This document shows, piece after piece, positions 28,147 to 34,816 of a stretch of 64,000 nt of DNA (position 1 is its first letter; every line of letters starts with the position of its first letter). Below the pieces are notes generated by a model. That model did no database searches and was not told where the DNA came from. It saw only the letters and a program-made list of their open reading frames with translations. The stretch is from Oscillatoriaceae cyanobacterium Prado104. Lineage in GTDB: Bacteria; Cyanobacteriota; Cyanobacteriia; Cyanobacteriales; Microcoleaceae. A program made the translations under genes and the position numbers. The DNA is taken from positions 62,001 to 126,000 of the forward strand of contig JALOON010000017.1 in the NCBI GenBank assembly GCA_025454405.1, read 5' to 3'.

Positions 28147-28752
28147 ATGAGATTATTGCGAATAACAGTCGCTCTATCGGCTGCCCTGACTCCACTGGTG
28201 GCGGAAGCTGCTTTGAGCCGCCCCATGCCCCGAGCTTCTGATTTTCCCAGAGCGTACAATCCCCAAGTAAATGTACCCGTTTGCTTCATCGAAACTCCAG
28301 GCGGTACGACTTTTGATTTAGTCAGCTTGTGCGGCACCAACGCAAACCCCCCGGCTCCCAATAACGCCGCTCCGGCTGCGCGCAACCCTGCAAGCGCTCC
28401 TGCAAATGCCCCTAACGCAGCCAATCCGGCAAATCCGAATCCCAATGCCGTCACGAGGGATGCGGCGGGCACTCCGATAACAACTCCTGCGGGTACTGCC
28501 AATCCAGCCAATCCCGCCAATCCCGCCAGTCCCAACAATCTCAATCCGGGAACTGCGCCCAACACCAATCCCAACAATCTCAATCCGGGAACTGCGCCCA
28601 ACACCAATCCCAACAATGCCAATCCGGGAACTGCTGGCGACGGTTTGGTGCCAGATACTAATATCAATCTTCCGAGAGTCCCGCCCAGTTCTTTTGGACC
28701 TGGAGGGGTGGCACCGACTAGGGATGCAATTGACGGCCCTGCCAGTCAATAA
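28147..28752 (+). CDS. secreted Asn/Pro/Ala-rich low-complexity protein
   Basis: About 200 residues. A signal peptide is clear (MRLLRITVALSAALTPLVAEA). A short region of ordinary composition (SDFPRAYNPQVNVPVCFIETPGG...VSLCG, two Cys) precedes a long Asn/Pro/Ala/Thr-rich tail with tandem units such as NLNPGTAPNTNPN. The ATG at 28147 has GAGGAA 6 bases upstream; the in-frame ATG at 28141 is too close to that site. The product is probably an extracellular or cell-wall-associated disordered protein. I do not recognise a family. A hairpin with a T-run follows at 28858. Confidence 0.7.
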   Translation: MRLLRITVALSAALTPLVAEAALSRPMPRASDFPRAYNPQVNVPVCFIETPGGTTFDLVSLCGTNANPPAPNNAAPAARNPASAPANAPNAANPANPNPNAVTRDAAGTPITTPAGTANPANPANPASPNNLNPGTAPNTNPNNLNPGTAPNTNPNNANPGTAGDGLVPDTNINLPRVPPSSFGPGGVAPTRDAIDGPASQ

Positions 28753-28857
28753 TTTAGGACTTACGCATGAGGTTGAGAAACCGGGTTGTTTGCCGAATCT
28801 GCAGGCTGCAATGAATAATGTTCAAAAACCCGGTTTTTTCACTACTTCGCGGGCAGG

Positions 28858-28881
28858 GACACAGCAATGCTGTGTCTTTTT
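28858..28881 (+). terminator. intrinsic terminator-like hairpin
   Basis: Stem GACACAGC / GCTGTGTC with a 3-base loop AAT, directly followed by TTTTT. It lies 105 bases after the stop of the secreted low-complexity protein gene. The hairpin is preceded by two AACCCGG(TTT)-type repeats at 28780-28840, so it may belong to a dispersed repeat. Confidence 0.55.
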
Positions 28882-28993
28882 GATATCCAGCGCGTAGCGC
28901 CAAGCAATTGGCGGCGAGTAATTTACAATTAAGGGTCCAGCGAATGATATTATTTAAAATAATTTGTATTCAAACTTAACAATGTGCTGCTAA

Positions 28994-29695
28994 ATGCTGA
29001 GACTGATTACAGACTTTGACGGACCGATAATGGACGTGTCCGATCGCTACTACCGAGTTTACCAGGAATGTCTGGCGGGGGTTCGGCATCCTCAACAGCA
29101 AGTACGCGAACTTACTAAAGCCGAGTTTTGGGACATGAAGCGCGCTCGCATTCCCGAAACAGAAATTGCCATCTTGTCGGGGTTAGACGAGCGTCAAGCT
29201 TGGGAATTTGCCCAAAAACGTCGCGAGACCGTACACGGGATGCCTTATTTGGTGTACGATCGGCCTGTGCCGGGAGTTTTAGAAGTTCTCAAAAAGGTAC
29301 AGCGAGCAGGAGTAGACCTAGCCGTCATGACCATGCGCCGCGTTCGGGAACTCGACGAAGCTTTTAACCGCTGCGATTTGGGGCAGTTTTTCCCCGAAAA
29401 CCGCCGCTATTGCCTCCCCAATGATTATGTCAAAACCGGAGATGTCAAAGATAAACCCCTGTTGATGGCAAAAGCTCTTGCCCAGTTGCCCCCGGTTTCC
29501 GAGGTTTGGATGGTAGGCGATACGGAGGCGGATATTATAGCAGCAAAAACGCATGGTGTCAAGGTAATTGGAGTTTTGTGCGGGATACGCGATCGCACCC
29601 AACTGGAAAAATACCAACCCGATTATATTGTGACGAATTTAGATGCAGCAGCGGAATTTATTTTAGAGCGATCGCTGCAAAAAATCGGTCATTAG
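28994..29695 (+). CDS. HAD-superfamily hydrolase
   Basis: A 233-residue HAD phosphatase-like protein. The motifs are in order: motif I DFDGPIMD at 7-14 (the second Asp of DxD is replaced by Gly; the order is D-F-D-G-P), motif II VMTMRR near 113-118, motif III Lys in VKDKPLLM, and motif IV VGDTEADI near 176. A helical cap lies between motifs I and II. Such proteins hydrolyse small phosphate esters; the substrate cannot be told. The downstream end lies next to a decayed tnpB, seven bases after the stop. Confidence 0.85.
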   Translation: MLRLITDFDGPIMDVSDRYYRVYQECLAGVRHPQQQVRELTKAEFWDMKRARIPETEIAILSGLDERQAWEFAQKRRETVHGMPYLVYDRPVPGVLEVLKKVQRAGVDLAVMTMRRVRELDEAFNRCDLGQFFPENRRYCLPNDYVKTGDVKDKPLLMAKALAQLPPVSEVWMVGDTEADIIAAKTHGVKVIGVLCGIRDRTQLEKYQPDYIVTNLDAAAEFILERSLQKIGH

Positions 29696-29701
29696 TTACA
29701 G

Positions 29702-30278
29702 AAATTTGCCAGGAAAAAAGGTGAAACGAACCGTCGCAAAGCCAAACATCTTGTTGCTAAGGTTTCGAGTAAGATTTCGAGAATCCGTGAAGATTTTCTC
29801 CACAAGCTATCCCGCAAAATAGCTCGCGAAAACCAAACGATCGTGGTGGAAGATCTAGCTAGTCAAGAACATGGTGAAGAATCCTAACCTGGCGAAAGCA
29901 ATATCTGACCGGGGATGGGGAACTTTTCAAACCATGCTCAAATACAAAGCTGAGAAATTCGGTCATCAGTACGTTGAGATTAATCGGTTTTTTCCTTCGT
30001 CTCAACTTTGTTCCGAAACTTTGCTAACGCTCCCGATGCTTCAGAAAGGTTTTGATAGCTTAGGAATTAGATTTGTAGACTGTCCCAATTGCGGTAAACA
30101 ACACGATCGTGACATCAACGCAGCGATTGAGATCGGAAATGAAGGTTTGCGAATTTTGGCGTTAGGAACTAGCGCTACTGCTTCTGGAGGGGATGTCAGA
30201 GCAAAACGGTCAGGATGTAAAACATCCACGATTGTTGAGGCGATCCCCACTGAAGGAAGAAGCCCCCACCATACCTGA
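29702..30278 (+). pseudogene. tnpB (IS200/IS605 group) remnant, truncated and frameshifted
   Basis: Translated similarity to TnpB in two frames. From 29702 the frame reads KFARKKGETNRRKAKHLV...IVVEDLASQ and hits a stop at 29885. The continuation (MVKNPNLAKAISDRGWGTFQTMLKYKAEKFG) is in the next frame from 29871, so one extra base lies near 29868. The N-terminal half of the gene is missing. The C-terminal zinc finger is damaged: the first CxxC is CSET, while the second, CPNCGKQHDRDINAA, is intact with the catalytic Asp. The tail ALGTSATASGG...EGRSPHHT is typical. No tnpA is present. The remnant cannot encode an active nuclease. Confidence 0.9.
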
Positions 30279-30293
30279 AAGGTTGGTGGTGGG
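30263..30293 (+). repeat. right-end hairpin of the decayed IS200/IS605 element
   Basis: CCCACC(A) at 30265-30271 can pair with (T)GGTGGG at 30288-30293 around ACC-TGAAA-GGT, immediately after the tnpB remnant. This is the position where IS200/IS605 elements keep their right-end hairpin and omega-RNA. It abuts the stop codon of the convergent CPP1-like gene. Confidence 0.65.
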
Positions 30294-30297
30294 TAGT

Positions 30298-30909
30298 TCA
30301 CCTCAGAAAACTGCTAACCATCCACAGAATAAAAAACGTAAACAAAGCGATAAATTTCTCTGTTGTTATAAATGCAGTACCAACCAAAGATCCCAACAGA
30401 CCGCCGACCACCAAACCAATCGTCAAGCCAGTGACAGTCAGCAGTACGGCCCGACCAAATTTTTGTTCTTTGCGATTAACAAAATACAAGCAAGAGCCAA
30501 CGCCCACAGCGAGAGCCAACTGCAGCAAAGAATCATTAGCCGCGGGATAAACGCTCATGCCTCCCAAACTCGCGTACACACCGGCCGGCCACAAAATGTC
30601 AGCGCGGCTCGGAGTATCCACCAGTCGTTGCAGCCAAGCGGGTCCACTTTTAGCAGGAGACTTAACAAAAGAGGGAACGGGAGGAGTTGCCCGTTCGGGG
30701 TGGCGGATGCGGTCGGGGACGGGAATTTTCCCTTGCAGGCGCAGCGACAAGCGGTGCATGAGGATCGCGTCGAAAGCAGCTTCGATCGCTTGCAAGCGTT
30801 GCTTATCGCTGCTGTACTGCTGGGTCAGGCGCGTCCGGGCCTCTTGTACTTCTTCATAGGAAGCATCTTCATCGACCTCAAGCAGTTCGTAAGGAGTAGG
30901 CTCGCTCAT
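30298..30909 (-). CDS. CPP1-like protein (DUF3353), J-like domain plus membrane helices
   Basis: A 203-residue protein of the CPP1/DUF3353 family, whose plant member protects protochlorophyllide oxidoreductase. Residues 1-60 resemble a J-domain without the HPD motif (TPYELLEVDEDASYEEVQEARTRLTQQY). The C-terminal half has three or four membrane helices (LLQLALAVGVGSCLYFVN, VLLTVTGLTIGLVVGGLLGSLVG, FIALFTFFILWMVSSFL). It would sit in the thylakoid or plasma membrane. Length and order are normal. A tnpB remnant ends at its 3' side and another lies behind its start, so the locus has been hit by insertion sequences at least twice. Confidence 0.9.
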   Translation of the reverse strand: MSEPTPYELLEVDEDASYEEVQEARTRLTQQYSSDKQRLQAIEAAFDAILMHRLSLRLQGKIPVPDRIRHPERATPPVPSFVKSPAKSGPAWLQRLVDTPSRADILWPAGVYASLGGMSVYPAANDSLLQLALAVGVGSCLYFVNRKEQKFGRAVLLTVTGLTIGLVVGGLLGSLVGTAFITTEKFIALFTFFILWMVSSFLR

Positions 30910-31059
30910 ATGAATAACCCGCTAGAGACTCTCGTTACAGCGCAATCTTAACAAGAGAGGAAAGCGGGGCGGGGTTTTGACCGCTTTCCCAAAACTGTTG
31001 CTGCTAGTTTTTAGAGCAAGCGAGGAACTAGCAAACCGTTACATAAGACTGATTCACAA

Positions 31060-31232
31060 CTACTCATAACTAGACAAATCTACTCCTGTGTAGATGCGAT
31101 GCTTACTTCCTGCTTCGTCCTGGCTCATGGAGGCACTCACCACGGGAGCAGGCTAACCCCGTCTAACTGACGGTTTTTGACAGATTAATCGCTGCGTTCA
31201 AATCGCACTCAATTTTGAAGGAGCAGACGCAG
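31060..31232 (-). pseudogene. C-terminal fragment of a second tnpB (IS891/IS1341-like)
   Basis: On the minus strand, from about 31232 the frame reads CVCSFKIECDLNAAINLSKTVS and stops; this is the zinc-finger and DRDLNAAINL end of TnpB with the Arg of DRD changed. After a frame change the typical tail MSQDEAGSKHRIYTGVDL follows, with the stop at 31062-31060. Only about 55 codons remain. It differs in sequence from the remnant at 29702 and lies on the opposite strand, so it comes from a separate element. It sits between the CPP1-like and pgeF genes; the rest of the gap 30910-31248 shows nothing. Confidence 0.75.
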
Positions 31233-31248
31233 CCAGTTGCAGGTGCAG

Positions 31249-32133
31249 TCAGTAGGCCCGCTCAAAACTCTTGCAGCCGCTGACAATTCCCGACCACTGA
31301 ACTTTTTTGAGCCGATCGCGCCGGTAGGAAAAAAAGCGATCCGCGTCAGAATAAGTACAGTAAGGAGCGATCGCCACTTGAGAAGGATTAATTCCCAAAT
31401 GCTGCAATTGCAGGGCATTAAAGCCGCGCACGTCCAAGCGTACCTTTCCCGGTTCCGGATCTTGCCATACAGGCATTTCTGGTAGTTGGTGCAAAAACTG
31501 GAGAATGTCGGCCGCACGATCGACCGCACCCTCAGGAGCAACAGTAGCTCCCAGTTGAGCTGCCACTTCCACAGATACCTGATAAACCTCTCCAGAGATC
31601 GCAGGCCCCATAGCAATTCTGAGATTTTCCAGTTGACTGCCTCGTGCCATAAGTTGAGCGATCGCCTCTGGTAATATCTTAGCAGCAGTCCCGCGCCAAC
31701 CAGCGTGGACTGCTGCAGCAAGTCCTGTTCGATCGTCGGCAACCAGCACCGGCACGCAATCCGCCGTACAAACCCAGACCGCTTCTTGAGGGCGATCCGT
31801 CACCAAGCCATCAGCTTCAGGATAGCTCACAGTAGCAGTTTCGGGTGTTTCGGAGGCAGCGAGCGCTCGGACAGTTCCCGTATTGAGTACCGCATTACCG
31901 TGTACTTGTTTGACTCGGTAAACTTGCGCCTCCGGACGCAGCGCTCCCACCAACTCGATCGGTCCTCTGGGGGAAAACTGTTGAGTAAAAAAGCCGTGAT
32001 CCCAGCGCGCCAGCAAGCTGCAAGTCAAGTAAGACAAGCCTTCCCAGCTCTGCCACTGCCACGCAGCACCGTGTGGTTCTGGCGTGTTTTCTAAGTTGAG
32101 AGAATTTAAAGAGCGATCGCCAGCTACAGTCAT
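31249..32133 (-). CDS. pgeF: peptidoglycan editing factor PgeF (DUF152, laccase-domain purine nucleosidase fold)
   Basis: A YlmD/YfiH-type protein of 294 residues. The metal-site signature is present: His in VKQVHGNAV, Cys in CTADCVPVLVAD and His in AAVHAGWRGTAAKI. C-terminal FFSYRRD is also conserved. Family members were first described as polyphenol oxidases and later shown to edit peptidoglycan precursors or to act as purine nucleoside phosphorylases. The protein is cytoplasmic; no signal peptide is seen. It is a single gene, with a tnpB fragment just downstream. Confidence 0.93.
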   Translation of the reverse strand: MTVAGDRSLNSLNLENTPEPHGAAWQWQSWEGLSYLTCSLLARWDHGFFTQQFSPRGPIELVGALRPEAQVYRVKQVHGNAVLNTGTVRALAASETPETATVSYPEADGLVTDRPQEAVWVCTADCVPVLVADDRTGLAAAVHAGWRGTAAKILPEAIAQLMARGSQLENLRIAMGPAISGEVYQVSVEVAAQLGATVAPEGAVDRAADILQFLHQLPEMPVWQDPEPGKVRLDVRGFNALQLQHLGINPSQVAIAPYCTYSDADRFFSYRRDRLKKVQWSGIVSGCKSFERAY

Positions 32134-32566
32134 AAAAAATATCCTTACCCAACCGAGTGATTTGCTTTGTACTCTAAAATATTTAATTATTTTGCCAACT
32201 CACAGTAATTCTGAAGAATCGACATAAGTTCGCAAGCAACTAATTAACACAAAGGAGCGTCAAAGCGCTATTATCAGTTTGGTCGCCATTAGCGACTTGC
32301 CCGCCTACTTGCCCTCACAAACACCATAGATAACAGCCAATGTGTTAATTATCCACCGCGATTCGGATTAGACTCGCTCGCAACTAGAACAAATTCTCAT
32401 TCAAAGAATCCCCGCGCATTTATGCCGGGGAGCTAGTCAAGTTCCAGATAACTAAAGTTCTAAATAACTAAATTTCTAAATCACTAAATCTTTCGTGCTT
32501 CCGTCCTGCTTTCTTATCTGTTAAATTCGCTCCCCTTGCATCCCCTGTTGAGTTCAGACAAACATC
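32134..32566. other. intergenic with an IS-end-like hairpin
   Basis: A 433-base divergent gap. It contains the hairpin at 32401-32441, and near 32442-32490 a string of AACTAAAGTTCTAAATAACTAAATT units. Otherwise no gene is recognised. Promoters for pgeF and the M23 protein must lie here. Confidence 0.5.
32401..32441 (+). repeat. IS200/IS605 right-end-like hairpin without transposase
   Basis: AATCCCCG(C)GCAT-TT-ATGCCGGGGAG forms a stem of about 9 pairs with one bulged C, flanked by TCAAAG and TAGTCAAG. This layout, ATCCCC...GGGGAG...GTCAA, is how many cyanobacterial tnpB elements end. No tnpB is found next to it, so it may be a solo end or a non-autonomous derivative. Confidence 0.5.
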
Positions 32567-34432
32567 GTGAAACCAGTTTCAGACCAGCAAAACACCTCTG
32601 AGTTAAACGCCAAACAACCCGAAAATAGCCAGATAGCCACCCGGAATCGCAAGCGCCTGTTGTCCGATCGCTCCCTGCTGGTAGGATTGAGCTGTCTGGT
32701 CAGTTTGGGAATGTTGAGTAAAGGCATAGTTTGGGCCCAAGCCGAAACCCCAGCAGCAGAACTGACGATACCCGCCGAACCCGAGCCAGTATTTGAAGCT
32801 GTACCCCCTGCCAACCCGGAACCTGCCCCAGCCGAAGCAGCAGCGCCCCCAGAACCCGAACCCGAAACCTACGCAGCACCGCCTGCTGAAATTGCGCCAG
32901 AACCTGAATATATCGCACCAGCTCCCGAACCCGAGTACATTCCCGAACCCCCTACAGCCGCAGCACCCACTGCCCCTGAGTATTACCTGCCAGAACCCGA
33001 ACTGATTCCGGTGCCGGAACCGACGGCTCAGGAACCCGAACCTCCTTTTGAAGCGCCAATCAACCCCGCCAACGCTTACATCGACAGCACGGATTACAGT
33101 CTCGGCGCTACCAACGGCTACGATTCCCCCACAGCAGTAGAATTTGCAGAACGATCGACCGGCTGTCACACAGTCTTAGAATCGGGACAAGGCGTTGGCT
33201 CTTGGTGCGGTGGTGGCGATTCCGCCGTAGCCTCAGGAGGAGGCGAGGACGGATATAGCTCTCAAAATCCGATCGCAGAAGGTGGCTATATCGCCTCCCC
33301 TCCTTCTGGAGCTAATAACGCTAATAACAATGTTGGCGGTGGCAATAGTGGTAGCATTGCCAACGGCAATACTGGTGCTAGGAATGCTCCGAATATTCCC
33401 GATCTTCCTGGCAATATTAACGGCACGAACAGCAACGTCAAAGGCAACCCAGCCGAAAACATTGCAGGGGCAGTGGGTCAAGCCGTCCAGCAAATAGGAG
33501 GCCAGCTTTGGGGGCAAGCAGCCCCGCCCCCGCCCGGTTACGGACAACCAGCCTACTCGGCTGACTTCCCCGACTCCCCTGCTGCAGACTCGGGTGACAG
33601 GGGTTATTTCGCTTCCGCTGCATACTACGGCGGGGGAGGCGGCGGAGCATTTGCGCCCAGCATGGGATTCGGACCGATTCCAGTCGCGCCGATTTCCGTG
33701 ACGAGCGGCAGCAGTGCGGCTTCTGATTATTACAATCCGGTGCGCCCTGTTGGTTTGCCAGGAAACGGCAACACTAGCTTGCTGTTCCCCCTCTCGATTG
33801 CAGCGGCAATTACTTCGCCCTTCGGTTGGCGGGTGCATCCGGTGCTGGGCTACGGCAGATTTCACACCGGTACGGACTTGGGCGCGCCGATGGGGACGCC
33901 GGTGCTGGCAGCTTATGCGGGTCAAGTCGCGATCGCGGATTGGTTGGGCGGTTATGGTTTAACAGTAGTGCTCAATCACAGCCAAAAATCTCAGGAAACT
34001 CTTTACGCCCACCTTTCGGAACTGTTTGTCAAACCGGGAGAGTTCGTGAAACAGGGCGAAACTATCGGGCGCGTCGGCAGCAGTGGAATGTCCACCGGAC
34101 CTCACCTGCACTTCGAGATCCGGCAAATGACCGATCGGGGTTGGGTAGCGATCGACCCTGGTTCTCAGTTAGAATTCGGTTTAGCTAAAATGCTCGGCAC
34201 TTTGCAAACTGCAAAAATACCGGAAATGCCGAAAATTTTGCCAGCGCCAAGTGGCAACAGTCTCAAAGATTTGGAAAATGACTTGCCCCAACTTCCTCCC
34301 TTGCCGGTGGGAATGGACATCGAAGTTGTCAACCTCCAGCCGCCATTCCCGGAACTTTTAAAAACTGACACTTCCAAGCCTAAAAGTAACGAAGTCGCGA
34401 AACCGAAAACTCAAAAACAAGCCAGCAGGTAA
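32567..34432 (+). CDS. M23/LytM peptidoglycan endopeptidase with Pro/Glu-rich stalk
   Basis: A 621-residue cell-wall hydrolase. A membrane anchor or signal (about 37-58, LLVGLSCLVSLGMLSKGIVWA) is followed by a Pro/Glu/Ala-rich stalk (about 60-165), then Gly/Asn/Ser-rich linkers. The peptidase domain (about 415-530) has the zinc ligands His433 and Asp437 in HTGTDLG and His515 in HLHFEIR (catalytic His513). It would cut peptide cross-links in the periplasm. The start is GTG 32567. The long, low-complexity N-terminal half probably spans the thick cyanobacterial wall. The C-terminal 90 residues are Pro-rich and unassigned. Confidence 0.92.
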   Translation: MKPVSDQQNTSELNAKQPENSQIATRNRKRLLSDRSLLVGLSCLVSLGMLSKGIVWAQAETPAAELTIPAEPEPVFEAVPPANPEPAPAEAAAPPEPEPETYAAPPAEIAPEPEYIAPAPEPEYIPEPPTAAAPTAPEYYLPEPELIPVPEPTAQEPEPPFEAPINPANAYIDSTDYSLGATNGYDSPTAVEFAERSTGCHTVLESGQGVGSWCGGGDSAVASGGGEDGYSSQNPIAEGGYIASPPSGANNANNNVGGGNSGSIANGNTGARNAPNIPDLPGNINGTNSNVKGNPAENIAGAVGQAVQQIGGQLWGQAAPPPPGYGQPAYSADFPDSPAADSGDRGYFASAAYYGGGGGGAFAPSMGFGPIPVAPISVTSGSSAASDYYNPVRPVGLPGNGNTSLLFPLSIAAAITSPFGWRVHPVLGYGRFHTGTDLGAPMGTPVLAAYAGQVAIADWLGGYGLTVVLNHSQKSQETLYAHLSELFVKPGEFVKQGETIGRVGSSGMSTGPHLHFEIRQMTDRGWVAIDPGSQLEFGLAKMLGTLQTAKIPEMPKILPAPSGNSLKDLENDLPQLPPLPVGMDIEVVNLQPPFPELLKTDTSKPKSNEVAKPKTQKQASR

Positions 34433-34437
34433 TAGTT

Positions 34438-34545
34438 GACAGTTAGTAAGGAGTTTTGAGTTTTGAATTTTGAGTTTTGAGTTAAAGACAGTTCTAAATT
34501 CAAAACTCAAAACTTCAAACTCAGAACTTCCCCTCTGCCTAGTCC
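34438..34545. repeat. GAGTTTTGAGTT family interspersed repeat, near-consensus copy
   Basis: A compact copy: edge AGTTGACAGTTAGTAAGGA, forward block TTTTGAGTTTTGAATTTTGA ending GAGTTAAAGACAG, then the inverted block CAAAACTCAAAACTTC and CTCAGAACTTCCCC. The copy at 56374 matches it almost base for base. It follows the M23 gene stop and can fold as one long hairpin. Confidence 0.85.
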
Positions 34546-34575
34546 CTCGTTACCAGGCTTTCCCTCGTTTTCCCT

Positions 34576-34600
34576 CGTTACCAGGCTCTGCCTGGTAACG
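34576..34600. repeat. short perfect hairpin CGTTACCAGGC / GCCTGGTAACG
   Basis: An 11-bp perfect stem with a 3-base loop (TCT). It is followed by a second small hairpin, CGAGGCTCTGCCTCG, at 34609-34623, and preceded by CCCTCGTTACCAGGC-type half copies. It lies in the 384-base gap between the M23 gene and the next gene; the rest of the gap is repeats. Confidence 0.8.
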
Positions 34601-34735
34601 CAGATAAGCGAGGCTCTGCCTCGAATACCGTAAGGTGCGCGCTGCAAGCCCCACAAATGACTGCACGCCCTGCATTAACAAGTAAGTTCGGAGCTTAGAT
34701 GGTGGACTCTGGACGATCGAGCGCAATAAGATTAG

Positions 34736-34792
34736 TTTGTAGTGAGGACTAAAGTCCGCAAGATGATGAGGACGCTCAGTCCTCACTACAAA
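34736..34792. repeat. GTAGTGAGGACT palindromic mini-element
   Basis: A 57-bp element with terminal inverted repeats TTTGTAGTGAGGACT and AGTCCTCACTACAAA. Related copies occur at 38612, 46326, 57794 and 57899. It lies just before the start of the large membrane protein gene; an in-frame GTG/ATG inside it would extend that protein artificially. Confidence 0.88.
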
Positions 34793-34816
34793 CCTTTTTC
34801 AGGTAATTTGCCGGCC

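Noticed and set aside
30193-30951. 252-codon plus-strand frame across the CPP1-like gene
   Set aside because: It is antisense to the clearly conserved CPP1-like protein and has no similarity of its own.
31209-31742. 177-codon minus-strand frame overlapping pgeF in another frame
   Set aside because: pgeF has full family signatures; the alternative frame is low quality and runs into the tnpB remnant.
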